NCBI GenBank assembly: GCA_030005635.1
Contig: JARUHP010000006.1
Span: 1 to 64,000 of the forward strand
Reading direction: 5' to 3'
DNA from: Deltaproteobacteria bacterium IMCC39146
Lineage (GTDB): Bacteria > Desulfobacterota > Desulfuromonadia > Desulfuromonadales > BM103
DNA length: 64,000 bases
The notes beneath the pieces are model-generated. The model did no database searches, had not been told where the DNA came from, and saw only the letters and a list, made by a program, of their open reading frames with translations. Below are positions 10,198-19,587 of this stretch, piece by piece (within the stretch, counting starts at the first letter, position 1; each line of letters opens with the position of its first letter). The position numbers and the translations under genes are program-made.

Positions 10198-10716
10198 TCA
10201 TCTGAACTGAGCAATCAGAACATAAACCAGAGCAACAACGGCAAACCAAGCCGTAAAAACATCAGCATGTCTGAGAGGCGGTTGCTTCGCCAACGTCTGG
10301 GTTTCTTCGGTTACGTATCCTTCGGGAATGGCAGCAATCAGACCCTCTACCAAAGCGGGAAATTCCTGATAGGAGTTGGAAATAATCAAAAAATCGTCAG
10401 GCCCAGCTGACAGCGTCATGAACACCCGACTGCGAACCCGAACCGAATCCAGTTCAGTTACATCGGAAAACAACACACGCCGCTGCCGAAAAGGCCGAAA
10501 AGCGGTCACACCCTCCTGGTCAACGACCACACGGCGGAACGCAGTTTCCACAAAGAGCACCACCAGGGGCATGATCAGGACGGCCAGAATAATCACCTTG
10601 GATATCGCCTGACCCTGCACGAGGCAAACGACCAGCAAAACGGCGGTTAGAAAAAGGACCAACGCCATCGGGACAACAAAGGTCCGGCGAATTAAAAAGG
10701 TACGTGTCGGGTTCAC
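10198..10716 (-). CDS. Small membrane protein with PH-like domain
   Basis: A 172-residue protein starting with GTG at 10716, backed by an AGGAG site and a 4-bp GTGA overlap with the moaC stop. Two hydrophobic helices (about 13-33 and 39-57) precede a beta-rich domain resembling bacterial PH-like domains ([29 protein letters not shown]). One more helix lies at the C-terminus. No enzymatic motif is visible. Coupling to moaC suggests co-expression but gives no functional clue. Confidence 0.6.
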   Translation of the reverse strand: MNPTRTFLIRRTFVVPMALVLFLTAVLLVVCLVQGQAISKVIILAVLIMPLVVLFVETAFRRVVVDQEGVTAFRPFRQRRVLFSDVTELDSVRVRSRVFMTLSAGPDDFLIISNSYQEFPALVEGLIAAIPEGYVTEETQTLAKQPPLRHADVFTAWFAVVALVYVLIAQFR

Positions 10717-11204
10717 TTGGTCGATTCTCCTGGGTTAACAAAGTGACCGCTGCGACCACCTTTTTTTTCCGCCAAACGCACATGATCAATCGTCATAGTT
10801 TTATCAACGGCCTTGCACATATCGTAAATTGTCAATGCGGCGGTCGAAACAGCCGTCAAGGCTTCCATCTCTACGCCTGTCTGACCACTAACCTTGACCG
10901 TTGCTTCGATACCGATACTTGCATTGTGCTTGTCAGGAGTAAACTCAACGGTCACACTATTGATCAGCAAAGGATGACAAAGAGGAATCAGGTCGGAGGT
11001 TTTCTTGGCCGCCATGATACCCGCCAGACGGGCCACAGCGAAGACGTCACCCTTCTCCACCCTGTTCTCAAGAATACGCGTCAGGGTTTCCGGCTGCATC
11101 CGCACTTCACCACGGGCAACGGCGACCCTGCGGGTGTTCTCTTTCTCACCCACATCCACCATGATGGCCTTGCCTTCGCTATCGAAATGAGTCAGCTCAC
11201 TCAT
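10713..11204 (-). CDS. moaC: Cyclic pyranopterin monophosphate synthase MoaC
   Basis: A 163-residue protein matching MoaC along its length. It has the N-terminal [18 protein letters not shown], the catalytic region [19 protein letters not shown], the loop [12 protein letters not shown], and the C-terminal EKKGGRSGH. MoaC converts the MoaA product into cyclic pyranopterin monophosphate in molybdenum cofactor synthesis. The start has an AGAGGAA site. No other moa genes are in the window. The downstream PH-like membrane gene overlaps its stop. Confidence 0.95.
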   Translation of the reverse strand: MSELTHFDSEGKAIMVDVGEKENTRRVAVARGEVRMQPETLTRILENRVEKGDVFAVARLAGIMAAKKTSDLIPLCHPLLINSVTVEFTPDKHNASIGIEATVKVSGQTGVEMEALTAVSTAALTIYDMCKAVDKTMTIDHVRLAEKKGGRSGHFVNPGESTK

Positions 11205-11220
11205 CGCTTGTTCCTCTCTT

Positions 11221-11336
11221 TTGTGGCGCGTGGCGCGGGAGAGCCCTTAGGATTTGAAATCTTGCCCCTGCACATAATTTATAGTCAAAAAAGACCTATC
11301 GCTTAACACTTTTCGCACTACGCGCTACCTGCCACG
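11221..11336. repeat. Intergenic GCGTGGCGCG-type inverted repeat
   Basis: The radA-moaC spacer has GTGGCGCGTGGCGCG near its left end and GCGCTACCTGCCACG near its right end, which are imperfect inverted copies. The same sequence type (alternating CACGCG and GCC) occurs inside the 5-prime end of folE2 at about 34560-34605. This suggests a dispersed repeat family. Confidence 0.4.
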
Positions 11337-12707
11337 TTAATTAAACAAATATTCCATTGCCTCAGCAGCGCTGCGCACCCCGATCAATTTGATTCCTTTT
11401 GGCTTCTCAAGGTTTTTCAGGTTCCCTGCCGGTAGCAGACAACAGTTGAAACCGAGCCGGGCAGCTTCATTCACTCGCATTTCCGGACGGGAGACGGCAC
11501 GCACCTCCCCGGTCAGGCCAACTTCTCCAAACAACACGGTGCGTTCATCAATCGGCCGATTAAGATGACTCGAAGCCAGAGCAGCAATCACGCCAAGATC
11601 GACTGCCGGCTCGGCAAGACGCACACCTCCGGCAACATTAACAAAAATATCCTGGGCCAAAAGCGAGTAACCCACCTTCTTTTCCAGAACCGCCACCAAC
11701 AGTGACACCCGATTGGAATCTATCCCCATCGCTGTGCGCCGAGGATTGCCATGAGCGGTGCCAGAGACCAGCGCCTGCAACTCCACCAGGATCGGTCTTG
11801 TGCCTTCAATGGCGGCAACAACGATACTTCCGGCAGCATCTTCAGGACGTTCAGCCAGAAACAGCTCCGAAGGATTCGTAACTTCGCTCAAGCCGGCATC
11901 CTTCATTTCAAAAACACCGATCTCGTTGGTTGAGCCGAAGCGGTTTTTCACCGCTCGCAGGATCCGGTAAGGGTGTCCGGCATCACCTTCGAAATAGAGC
12001 ACCGTATCGACCATATGTTCGAGCATGCGCGGACCGGCAATCGAGCCATCCTTGGTTACATGTCCAACGATGAAGGTCGGGATATCCTCCCCCTTGGCCA
12101 GATGCATAAGACGTGCAGCACATTCGCGGACCTGACTGACGCTGCCCGGAGCCGATTCCAGAGCCGCAGTAAAAACCGTCTGAATTGAATCAATCACAAG
12201 AAAGGCGGGCTTCAGCTCTCTGACCCGTTCAAGGGCACCTTCCAATGAAGTCTCTGCCAACAGGTAGAGATCTTCCGCCACCACGCCCAGACGCCCCGCA
12301 CGCAGCTTGACCTGGCGGGTCGACTCTTCTGCGGTCACATAAAGAACAGGGCCCGCCTTGGTCCAGCGTCCGGCCGCCTGCAGCAGCAGAGTCGACTTGC
12401 CGATACCGGGATCTCCACCGATCAGGGTGAAGGAACCGGGGACAACACCGCCACCAAGCACCCGGTCAAATTCAGCGATACCGCAATGCAAACGGTCTTC
12501 GTCAGTCGAAGAGACTTCGGCCAGACGTACCGGGCTGCTTTCTGAGCGCAGAGGAACGATCTTGCCGCCCTTTTTAGCAATGGTCACAGTCTCTTCAACC
12601 AGGGAATTCCATTGGCCACAATCGGGGCACTTACCGAGCCATTTGGGGCTCTGCAGGCCACACTGCTGACAGCTGTAGATTGTTTTCTGCTTCAAGGGGA
12701 GCCTCAT
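11337..12707 (-). CDS. radA: DNA repair protein RadA
   Basis: A 456-residue protein with the RadA layout: an N-terminal zinc finger CQQCGLQSPKWLGKCPDC (about residues 14-32), a RecA-like ATPase with Walker A GDPGIGKST near 97, the RadA-specific KNRFGS motif near 250, and a Lon-like C-terminal domain (GDP-free, ending in SAAEAMEYLF). RadA promotes branch migration in recombinational repair. I place the start at the ATG at 12707 (MRLPLKQ). A TTG three codons upstream is possible. The gene is followed by moaC on the same strand. Confidence 0.95.
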   Translation of the reverse strand: MRLPLKQKTIYSCQQCGLQSPKWLGKCPDCGQWNSLVEETVTIAKKGGKIVPLRSESSPVRLAEVSSTDEDRLHCGIAEFDRVLGGGVVPGSFTLIGGDPGIGKSTLLLQAAGRWTKAGPVLYVTAEESTRQVKLRAGRLGVVAEDLYLLAETSLEGALERVRELKPAFLVIDSIQTVFTAALESAPGSVSQVRECAARLMHLAKGEDIPTFIVGHVTKDGSIAGPRMLEHMVDTVLYFEGDAGHPYRILRAVKNRFGSTNEIGVFEMKDAGLSEVTNPSELFLAERPEDAAGSIVVAAIEGTRPILVELQALVSGTAHGNPRRTAMGIDSNRVSLLVAVLEKKVGYSLLAQDIFVNVAGGVRLAEPAVDLGVIAALASSHLNRPIDERTVLFGEVGLTGEVRAVSRPEMRVNEAARLGFNCCLLPAGNLKNLEKPKGIKLIGVRSAAEAMEYLFN

Positions 12708-12929
12708 CGTTTGCAAAAGAGGTCATTTTAGGCGCCTCGGCTATGAGTGTCAACGAAAGTTGCCATTGTTTTAGAAGAGCTACATGCATATAAACTCTAC
12801 CTTCGGGTGACTTTTTGTTTGCACTTTCGTGCGTACAAAAGCCAAGGCACCATTCGGGAGCGCAATATGGGATTAAAGGTAGACCGAGACAAGGGAGGAA
12901 AGCTTTACCAGAAGATGTGGTGCCCAATA

Positions 12930-12963
12930 AAAAAGGGCCGAAGCATTAATGCCTCGGCCCTTT
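12930..12963 (-). terminator. Rho-independent terminator
   Basis: On the minus strand AAGGGCCGAGGC pairs with GCTTCGGCCCTT around a short ATTAAT loop and is followed by TTTTTTATT. It ends the haem-binding protein gene. Confidence 0.85.
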
Positions 12964-12983
12964 CCAAAGCCAACAATACCTAT

Positions 12984-13868
12984 TTACTGAAACTTCAACC
13001 GCAAAGGCTCAGAAATCCGACCGCGGCCGTAGTAGTTCGGACTATTCTCAATATGAGGCCTGCCGTAAAGACTGAAAATTGAAATACCGAACAGATAAGT
13101 TTTGCCCGAGGCTGGCTCAAATTGCAGGTCATCCTCATGACCGGTATTCAAAGCCCGTGCATATTCAATCGTACGGAACCCACTATTCCAGGTGCCCTTG
13201 GCATGCACATCGGCCCGGCTTCCTGTAGGCGTGGAGGCAGGATAACGGTCCACCAGGTCACCTTGGTACTCGGTGAGCGCTTTAAGTTCTTTGTAGGCGG
13301 CCTTGCCGGCATCGCTGTAACGACCCAGATGGCGGGCTTTGCCAGTCGTGCTGGTTAACTCAGTCGATTTCTTGATGGGCTTAGAACCTAAGATCTGGGA
13401 CTTATCGTCAGCATAACCAGCAGGATTGGTTCGATTTGCTTTCCAATACCAGACATCTGCTCGATAATCGTCATCAGAGAAATTAGACAAATTTACATCG
13501 TGGGCCATCATATTCCACTTGAATACGAAGGTATCCTCGCGGTGCGAACCTGACTCGTATTTTTTTTCGCTAGCGTTCCAGACCCAGGGCTTATGCAAAA
13601 AATTCTCCGCCGGATCGGGAAATTGCACCAGGAAAAAAACCTGGTCTGCAGTATAAACGGAACGAATTAAGACATTTGTTCCCGAAGCGGAGTCTTTAAC
13701 TGTTATCGGCTTTACCCCCTGCCAGGCAGAATCCATACCGGCACCATCAAGCACAGGATCTTTTTCAACCTTGACCGATGGGACTTCAAGTTCAGCAACA
13801 GCCACTCCCAACAGAAGGAAGAGGCAAATCATAAAAGAGCAAACTAGAAGCTTCCCGAAGTGCCGCAT
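12984..13868 (-). CDS. Periplasmic haem-binding protein, ethylbenzene dehydrogenase gamma-like
   Basis: A 294-residue protein with an N-terminal signal peptide (hydrophobic residues about 7-24, cleavage near VAVAE). The mature part matches the haem-binding fold shared by ethylbenzene dehydrogenase gamma subunits and related b-type cytochromes (PF09459). It shows DGAGMDSAWQGVKP, a central VFKWNM and ADVWYWKANRTNPAGYADD, and a C-terminal GRGRISEPLRLKF. Family members bind haem b with Met/Lys or Met/His ligands and pass electrons to or from periplasmic partners. No molybdopterin catalytic subunit is adjacent, so this is probably a stand-alone electron carrier or sensor. It has its own terminator. 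Confidence 0.75.
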   Translation of the reverse strand: MRHFGKLLVCSFMICLFLLLGVAVAELEVPSVKVEKDPVLDGAGMDSAWQGVKPITVKDSASGTNVLIRSVYTADQVFFLVQFPDPAENFLHKPWVWNASEKKYESGSHREDTFVFKWNMMAHDVNLSNFSDDDYRADVWYWKANRTNPAGYADDKSQILGSKPIKKSTELTSTTGKARHLGRYSDAGKAAYKELKALTEYQGDLVDRYPASTPTGSRADVHAKGTWNSGFRTIEYARALNTGHEDDLQFEPASGKTYLFGISIFSLYGRPHIENSPNYYGRGRISEPLRLKFQ

Positions 13869-14271
13869 TTTTAAACCTCCCTATATCTAAGACTGGTGAC
13901 TTTATAACATCTTAATTTTCACACAAACCATTTACAAGTTAACGATGGATACAACGTAAATTAACAACAAAGGATTACTTTAATACAAAGGCTCACGGCA
14001 AGTCTTTTCGTACTAAAAATAGCGAATACACTAAAGACAGTGTCTCAAAAACCAACAAAGGGTATTTTTTTACATTTTTTTACATTTTTTTTTACACTCA
14101 AAACCCTATTCTTTTCAAGGCTTCCAAGGATCTTTCTCTTTTAAAAACAGTATTTTACGAAAAACACCCTATTGACGAGCACAACAAGTGGTCTTACCAT
14201 TACTTAACAACTTACCCACTGTCTTCGTTAATGTTCGGGCTCTGGGAACTCTTAAAGAATGAGGCAAGATC
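13869..14271. other. AT-rich intergenic region, 400 bp
   Basis: No gene is supported. At about 14064-14096 the sequence has three near-copies of TTTTTTACA in a row. Promoters for the two divergent flanking genes must lie here, but no clear -35/-10 pair stands out. Confidence 0.4.
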
Positions 14272-14499
14272 ATGACTATCCTACCATTACAGATGAGCAA
14301 AACGGCAAAAGCCCTTTTCCAGAGTCTCCGTGAAACCACCTATGAGGACATGGCTCATCAGGCATCTGACTGGATTCCCGAAGAAGCCCGGATAGGGTCC
14401 ACTGTTCGCGAAAACCAGCCCATCAAGCTTGACTTCGCAGTGCCAAAAAAGAGTCGCCTGGCTTGGATTCGCCGGACCATCCAGCACCTGCCTCATTAA
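14272..14499 (+). CDS. Small hypothetical protein
   Basis: A 75-residue soluble protein. The ATG at 14272 has GAGGCAAG eight bases upstream, and an internal Met at residue 8 (MSKTAKALF) is a second possible start. The protein is amphipathic and mixed-charge, with no cysteines or membrane segment. It is followed at once by a strong terminator, which supports a real monocistronic gene. I do not recognise a family. Confidence 0.55.
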   Translation: MTILPLQMSKTAKALFQSLRETTYEDMAHQASDWIPEEARIGSTVRENQPIKLDFAVPKKSRLAWIRRTIQHLPH

Positions 14500-14518
14500 G
14501 CAGAAATGATTTTCACAC

Positions 14519-14551
14519 AAAAAGGCGATGCCGCACGGCATCGCCTTTTTT
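14519..14551. terminator. Strong bidirectional terminator
   Basis: A 13-bp perfect stem AAAGGCGATGCCG/CGGCATCGCCTTT is flanked by A runs and T runs. It serves the small gene on the plus strand and recQ on the minus strand. Confidence 0.9.
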
Positions 14552-14582
14552 AATCACGTCTGATTATCACAACATCTGAAAT

Positions 14583-16388
14583 TTAGCGGCACATGTAACC
14601 GATAATCTCGTCAATGAATTCATTCCCGAAACGCTTCAACTTATGCTTGCCGACGCCATTGATCTCCAGCATTGCAGCTTCGTCGCTCGGCATTTTGGTC
14701 GCCATCTCGGCAAGGGTTGCATCACCAAAGATCACGTAAGGCGGCACGCCAGCTTCATCGGCCAGACGTTTGCGGCGAATTCTCAAGACGTCGAACAGGT
14801 CATCATCGTAATCAAAGTCGCCAACCTGCGCTCTGCCCTTCTTCTGCAGAGTCTTGACCCGAATGCGCGGCTTGGCCAGGACTAACTGTTCTTCGCCACG
14901 CAGTAACGGTCGAGCCGCTTCGGTTAATTTCAACACAGAGTAACTGGCCACATCCTGCACCAGGTAACCGCGGTGAATCAGCTGGCGGATCAAACTGCTC
15001 CAGGCATCTGCAACCTTCTCTGCACCTATGCCGTAGGTGGAAAGCTTATCGTGCCCCAGATCAAGAATCCTCTGGGTCTGGGCTCCCCGCAACACATCGA
15101 CCACGTGGCCAACACCGAACCTCTGGCCGACCCGGAAGACACAGGAGAGCGCTTTCTGTGCATCGACCGTGGCATCGTAGGTTTCCGGTGGATTAAGGCA
15201 AACATCACAATTACCGCAATCCTCTTCGAGCCGCTCGCCAAAATAACCGAGCAGCACTTTACGACGACAGGTCTGGGCTTCACCGAAGCCAACCATTGCC
15301 TGCAACTTGTGTAACTCGATGCGCTTCTGCTCCGGGTTGTTGCTCTTCTCAATCAAGCCGCGACTGATGGCAATATCGCCGTAACCGAACAGTAGCAAGG
15401 CCTCGGCAGGCAGACTGTCACGACCGGAGCGGCCAGTTTCCTGGTAGTAGCTTTCGATATTCTTTGGTAGATCGTAATGCACAACAAAGCGTACATTCGG
15501 CTTGTCGATACCCATTCCGAAAGCAACCGTCGCCACGACAATCTGGACATCATCACGCAAGAACATCTCCTGGACTTTCTTGCGTTCATTAGCTCCAAGG
15601 CCGGCATGGTAGGCACGTGCCTTGAGGCCGGTCGCCGCCAGTCGCTCGGCCACTTCTTCAACCCGCTTGCGCGAGAGGGCATAGACGATGCCGGCTTCCT
15701 GCTGATGATCAGCGAGAAACTCCGTCAGCTGATCAAAAGGTTTCTTCTTCTCGACCACCATATAGCGGATATTTGGCCGATCAAAGCCGCTGATAAAGCA
15801 TTGCGCATGCTCCAGCCCCAATCGCTGCAGCACATCCTGACGGGTTTGCGGGTCGGCCGTCGCGGTCAGACCGATCATCGGCACATCGGGGAAGTGTTTG
15901 CGTAATTGACCTAGCCGAACATATTCAGGCCGGAAATCGTGTCCCCATTGGGAAACACAGTGGGCTTCATCGATGGCAAAGAGAGCGATTGTCATACTTC
16001 TGAGCCGATCAAGAAAACCGTCACTGAGCAGGCGCTCCGGAGCCACGTACAACAGATCAAGCTCTCCGGCGTGCAGCTGAGCCAGCACCTGACGCGACTC
16101 TTCCGCCTTGAGAGAAGAGTTGTAGAAGGCCGCACGCACACCGTTGGCAGCCAGGGCGTCGACCTGATCTTTCATTAACGAAATCAGTGGCGAGACGACA
16201 ATACCAACGCCCTCTCGGTGCAGGGCAGGGATCTGGTAACAGAGGGACTTGCCGCCGCCGGTCGGCATCAGGACAAAAGCATCCTGACCGGCGATCAGAG
16301 CTTCGACGATCTCGCCCTGCTGGGGTCGGAATTCACTGTAGCCGAAGACCTCGTGCAGGGTCTGGCCAGAACTTATTTGAGATGACAT
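14583..16388 (-). CDS. recQ: ATP-dependent DNA helicase RecQ
   Basis: A 601-residue RecQ helicase. It has the helicase core with Walker A MPTGGGKSLCYQ, DEAH motif AIDEAHCVSQWGHDFRPEY, motif VI QETGRSGRDSLPA, the RecQ-C zinc cysteines (CRRK, CGNCDVC), a winged helix and a C-terminal HRDC domain (LFDVLRIRRKRLADEAGVPPYV). I moved the start from the longest frame to the ATG at 16388 (MSSQISSG), which has GAGG in position and matches family N-termini. RecQ unwinds DNA 3'-5' in recombination and fork repair. Divergent from the polyferredoxin fusion gene. Confidence 0.95.
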   Translation of the reverse strand: MSSQISSGQTLHEVFGYSEFRPQQGEIVEALIAGQDAFVLMPTGGGKSLCYQIPALHREGVGIVVSPLISLMKDQVDALAANGVRAAFYNSSLKAEESRQVLAQLHAGELDLLYVAPERLLSDGFLDRLRSMTIALFAIDEAHCVSQWGHDFRPEYVRLGQLRKHFPDVPMIGLTATADPQTRQDVLQRLGLEHAQCFISGFDRPNIRYMVVEKKKPFDQLTEFLADHQQEAGIVYALSRKRVEEVAERLAATGLKARAYHAGLGANERKKVQEMFLRDDVQIVVATVAFGMGIDKPNVRFVVHYDLPKNIESYYQETGRSGRDSLPAEALLLFGYGDIAISRGLIEKSNNPEQKRIELHKLQAMVGFGEAQTCRRKVLLGYFGERLEEDCGNCDVCLNPPETYDATVDAQKALSCVFRVGQRFGVGHVVDVLRGAQTQRILDLGHDKLSTYGIGAEKVADAWSSLIRQLIHRGYLVQDVASYSVLKLTEAARPLLRGEEQLVLAKPRIRVKTLQKKGRAQVGDFDYDDDLFDVLRIRRKRLADEAGVPPYVIFGDATLAEMATKMPSDEAAMLEINGVGKHKLKRFGNEFIDEIIGYMCR

Positions 16389-16664
16389 GGAAAGTAGGGC
16401 CTCGCGGAATGATGCGGTGCCTGTGCACCGATAACATAACAATAAATATAATGATTAGTCACAATACCGCCATGTTCATTGTGGATCAAGGGACTTCTCC
16501 TGTCGTGGCACAGAGACATCAAGCCTATAGCCGTTTCTGTATCATTCTGTCCAACAAAAAGCATCATCTTGACTATAAAGCCGAGGTGCAAAACCGCCGG
16601 CTTGGTATTTATCAGCGCTGCCGACCTCACTGTGCACGGCATTCTTCTTGCTCAAAGAACCATC

Positions 16665-19268
16665 ATGATTCCTGAAAAAATCCAGAACCCGGTCTGCAGT
16701 CTCGACGAGCTACGCACAATCCAGATTCTCGATGGTATCGACGACCGGCGTCTTGAGACATTGCGCGATCACCTCTGTCTTGTAGAACATGAGCAAGGCG
16801 AGGTCATCCTGCATCAGGGTGAAGCAACCGAAGCTCTCTACTTCCTCCTCTCTGGTCAGGTGGCTGTGATTCTCAAAGAGGAGGACGGCAAGCAGCACTC
16901 GCTTGCTGACCTCACCCCTGGCGACACTTTTGGTGAGCGTGCATTGCTGACCGGTGAGCTGCGCACCGCAGATGTTATCGCCCGTACTTCAGTACAGACC
17001 CTGCAGCTCAAACAGGACGCTTTCGATGCGATGCTGCGCCATTGCCCCGAGATCCATGCCAATCTTTGCGTCAAGCTGGCCCGCCAACTCGGTAACTGGG
17101 CGATTCGACACCAACAGGACGAACGCGAAAAGCGTGAGATCCTCACCAACCTGATCGGCTGGCAACTTCTCCCGGAGTTCGAATCGTTTCCCGGCAGCTC
17201 TCTCGGTGTACGACTCCTCAATCGGCGCCTTGAGCAATTGGGCAAAAGCGATCGCCACGTGCTGATCCTTGGTGAACGCGGCACCTGGAAAGATCTTGTC
17301 GCCAGACTGGTTCATTTTCACCAGGACGATGCCAGCCGCCCGGTGCTCTTTCTGGATTGCGCCACGCCCCCACCTATTCTCCGTGATCGTGTTACCACTG
17401 AGCAATCTGTCGACGATGGCCTGGTTTTAAAAATCGCCCAGGAGTCAGCCATCTTTGGACATGAGCCGGACAGCACCACCTACGCCCGTGGTACCCGGCG
17501 CGGCATGCTAGAACTTGCCGAGGGCGGCGACCTGATTCTACGCAACATCGACAACTTGACTCTGCCAGTACAGAAGATGCTGACCGCCTTTTTGCAAAGC
17601 GGAACCTATCGCCGTCGCGGGGAGCAGGAACAACGCCACGGACGAGTACGGTTGCTGGCCACCAGCAGTACTCCCCTTAAGGGAGAAGTTGCTGCAGGGC
17701 GATTTGACCAGAAATTAGTCTCCTGCCTTAGCAGTGAAACGGTTATCCTGATACCGTTGCGCGAGCGCAAAAAGGATATTCCGGTGATCGCTCGCCGCCT
17801 GCTGCGTGACCTTAACCGCAAACACCGCAAGCGGGTTCGGCGACTTACGCAAGAAGCCCAGAACATGTTGGTCGATCACGACTGGCCACTCAACGGTACC
17901 GAGCTTTACCAGGTCTTGAGCCGTGCTGTGGCGGTTTGTGACGGACTTGAAATAGGTGCAGAACAGATCTTCCTGCAAGGCCAAATCAATGGTGTCGGAC
18001 GCATCAATCTGCTCAACCATCCAGTCATTGACCGTCTGGTTCGTCGACCATCATTTCCCGGGGTTTTGCGCTGGGTCAGCGTGCCACTGTTATTGGCCCT
18101 GATTGCACTCACCCTATGGGGTCCGGAGTACGAGAACCCGGCCAACCTGTTGGTCTGGATTGCCTGGTGGCCACTCTTGTTGCTGGGTGCGGCCTTCACC
18201 GCCCGGAGTTGGTGTAGCTGTTGCCCACTGGAAGCATTGAGCAGTCTGTTGCCAAAACGTAAGCAACGCAAGGAAGGACCGCCTGCCTGGCTCAGGGATT
18301 GGGGCCCGCCATTAAGTATGGCCGGTCTAACCATGATCCTTCTGGTTGAGCAGGCCAGCGGCATGTTTGCCTGGGCACGGGCTACCGGCTTGCTGCTTAC
18401 CAGCCTGTTGATTGCCACGCTGTTAACTGACTTGATCTTCGGGCAGCGTTCCTGGTGCAAATACCTCTGCCCCCTCGGTCGGGTCATCAGCCTGGTCTCA
18501 AAGATTTCGTTGACCGAGATGTACAGTAACGCCACCGTCTGTCAGAGCCGTTGCAAGGTCGACGACTGCATCAAGGAGAAAGCCTGCCCGATGGGGATCC
18601 ACCCGACCGGCATTAACACCTCGGACCACTGCGTTCTCTGCTTCTCCTGTGTGCGCAACTGCCCACACCATGCCATGCACTTCGACCTGCGCAATCCCGC
18701 CGACGGCATTTTGCAACGACCAAGACGACGCTTTTCCGAAGCACTGTTCGCAGTCACCCTGACCGGTACGGTCCTGATCAGCAAGTTAACGCCATGGCTG
18801 ACCGGACGCACCCCGGAAGTCTTCGTCTCCACGCCCTGGAGTCACAACGAAGTTCTTCTCGCCATCTCTTTGGTTGCATGCTACGCCATCATCGCCATGC
18901 TCAGTTCAATTGGTTCGCAAGGACGCCGCTGGAGGGCTACCTTCACGGTCTGCGGCCAGGCCTATCTACCCCTCGCCTTTGCCGGTCTCTTTGCCATCTA
19001 TTTTGTCGCATTGATCGAAGGCGGAGAATCCTTCCTGCCGATGGTTATCACCTCACTCGGCCTGGACCGGTGGCTCGACCCGAATCTTTTCACAATTGAA
19101 CTCGGCACCCTGCACTTTTTCACACCTCTGCTTTTGATCGCAGGAACAGCTTTTTCCTGGCACCTGCTAAGCGGCTTGAATCGACAGTACTCTCTCAACC
19201 GGATCGGCAGAATTGGTCATCGGGTTTTGATGCTGCTGACTTGTATCGGTTTTCTAGTTGTGATGTAA
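16665..19268 (+). CDS. cNMP-binding / degenerate AAA+ / membrane polyferredoxin fusion
   Basis: An 867-residue protein starting MIPEKIQ (the longer frame to 16479 looks non-coding). Residues about 25-140 are a cyclic-nucleotide/CRP-type sensor domain (GEVILHQGEATEALYFLLSG). Residues about 180-430 resemble a sigma54-activator AAA+ domain, but Walker A is GERGTWKD, the GAFTGA loop is lost (DSTTYARGT), and Walker B reads LILRNID. No DNA-binding C-terminus follows. Instead there are membrane helices (about 471-512, 550-592), NapH/CcoG-like motifs CSCCP and CKYLCP, and two ferredoxin clusters (C626 to C641-P; C656, C659, C662, C666-P). Further helices lie between 694 and 866. I infer a membrane electron-transfer protein with a cytosolic sensor. 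No recognisable ribosome binding site is present. Confidence 0.8.
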   Translation: MIPEKIQNPVCSLDELRTIQILDGIDDRRLETLRDHLCLVEHEQGEVILHQGEATEALYFLLSGQVAVILKEEDGKQHSLADLTPGDTFGERALLTGELRTADVIARTSVQTLQLKQDAFDAMLRHCPEIHANLCVKLARQLGNWAIRHQQDEREKREILTNLIGWQLLPEFESFPGSSLGVRLLNRRLEQLGKSDRHVLILGERGTWKDLVARLVHFHQDDASRPVLFLDCATPPPILRDRVTTEQSVDDGLVLKIAQESAIFGHEPDSTTYARGTRRGMLELAEGGDLILRNIDNLTLPVQKMLTAFLQSGTYRRRGEQEQRHGRVRLLATSSTPLKGEVAAGRFDQKLVSCLSSETVILIPLRERKKDIPVIARRLLRDLNRKHRKRVRRLTQEAQNMLVDHDWPLNGTELYQVLSRAVAVCDGLEIGAEQIFLQGQINGVGRINLLNHPVIDRLVRRPSFPGVLRWVSVPLLLALIALTLWGPEYENPANLLVWIAWWPLLLLGAAFTARSWCSCCPLEALSSLLPKRKQRKEGPPAWLRDWGPPLSMAGLTMILLVEQASGMFAWARATGLLLTSLLIATLLTDLIFGQRSWCKYLCPLGRVISLVSKISLTEMYSNATVCQSRCKVDDCIKEKACPMGIHPTGINTSDHCVLCFSCVRNCPHHAMHFDLRNPADGILQRPRRRFSEALFAVTLTGTVLISKLTPWLTGRTPEVFVSTPWSHNEVLLAISLVACYAIIAMLSSIGSQGRRWRATFTVCGQAYLPLAFAGLFAIYFVALIEGGESFLPMVITSLGLDRWLDPNLFTIELGTLHFFTPLLLIAGTAFSWHLLSGLNRQYSLNRIGRIGHRVLMLLTCIGFLVVM

Positions 19269-19273
19269 AAAGA

Positions 19274-19397
19274 CCTGACTCACGTCCGTTCGCTTTGCTC
19301 TCTTGAGACTCAGAGTAAGAGATAGACGACAAAGCTTTCCCATGCGCCGTCTTTCTCTGCGCTCTCCGCGCCTCTGCGTGAGCCCGGTTTTGATTTT
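19274..19397. repeat. Dispersed intergenic repeat, copy 1
   Basis: About 124 bp closely resembling 27094-27228. Shared blocks include GTTCGCTTTGCTCTCTTGAG, AACTTTCCCAT-like sequence, and TCTCCGCGCCTCTGCGTGA. The last block is a widely seen intergenic repeat type. No coding potential. Confidence 0.7.
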
Positions 19398-19474
19398 GTC
19401 CGTTTGTCTACGTCGAGAAAAGGGAATGAACCAATCAGAGCCTAACTTGAGTAAAATGGATAACCAGATATAAG

Positions 19475-19507
19475 AAAAGCCCTCAAAATAAGATTTGGGG
19501 GCTTTCG
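19475..19507. terminator. Bidirectional terminator-like hairpin
   Basis: AAAGCCCTCAAA and TTTGGGGGCTTT form a stem around AATAAGA-type loop sequence. It lies between the polyferredoxin fusion gene and the convergent membrane protein gene. Confidence 0.6.
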
Positions 19508-19587
19508 TTATAGGTTAGATGGGACCCTTTTAGTTATTGCTAAAAAACGTCATCGACCCCTTAATAACACTTGTCATATTGCTTTCT

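Noticed and set aside
12747-13082. 111-codon plus-strand frame upstream of radA
   Set aside because: It crosses a strong terminator and the end of the haem-binding protein gene, so it is not a gene.
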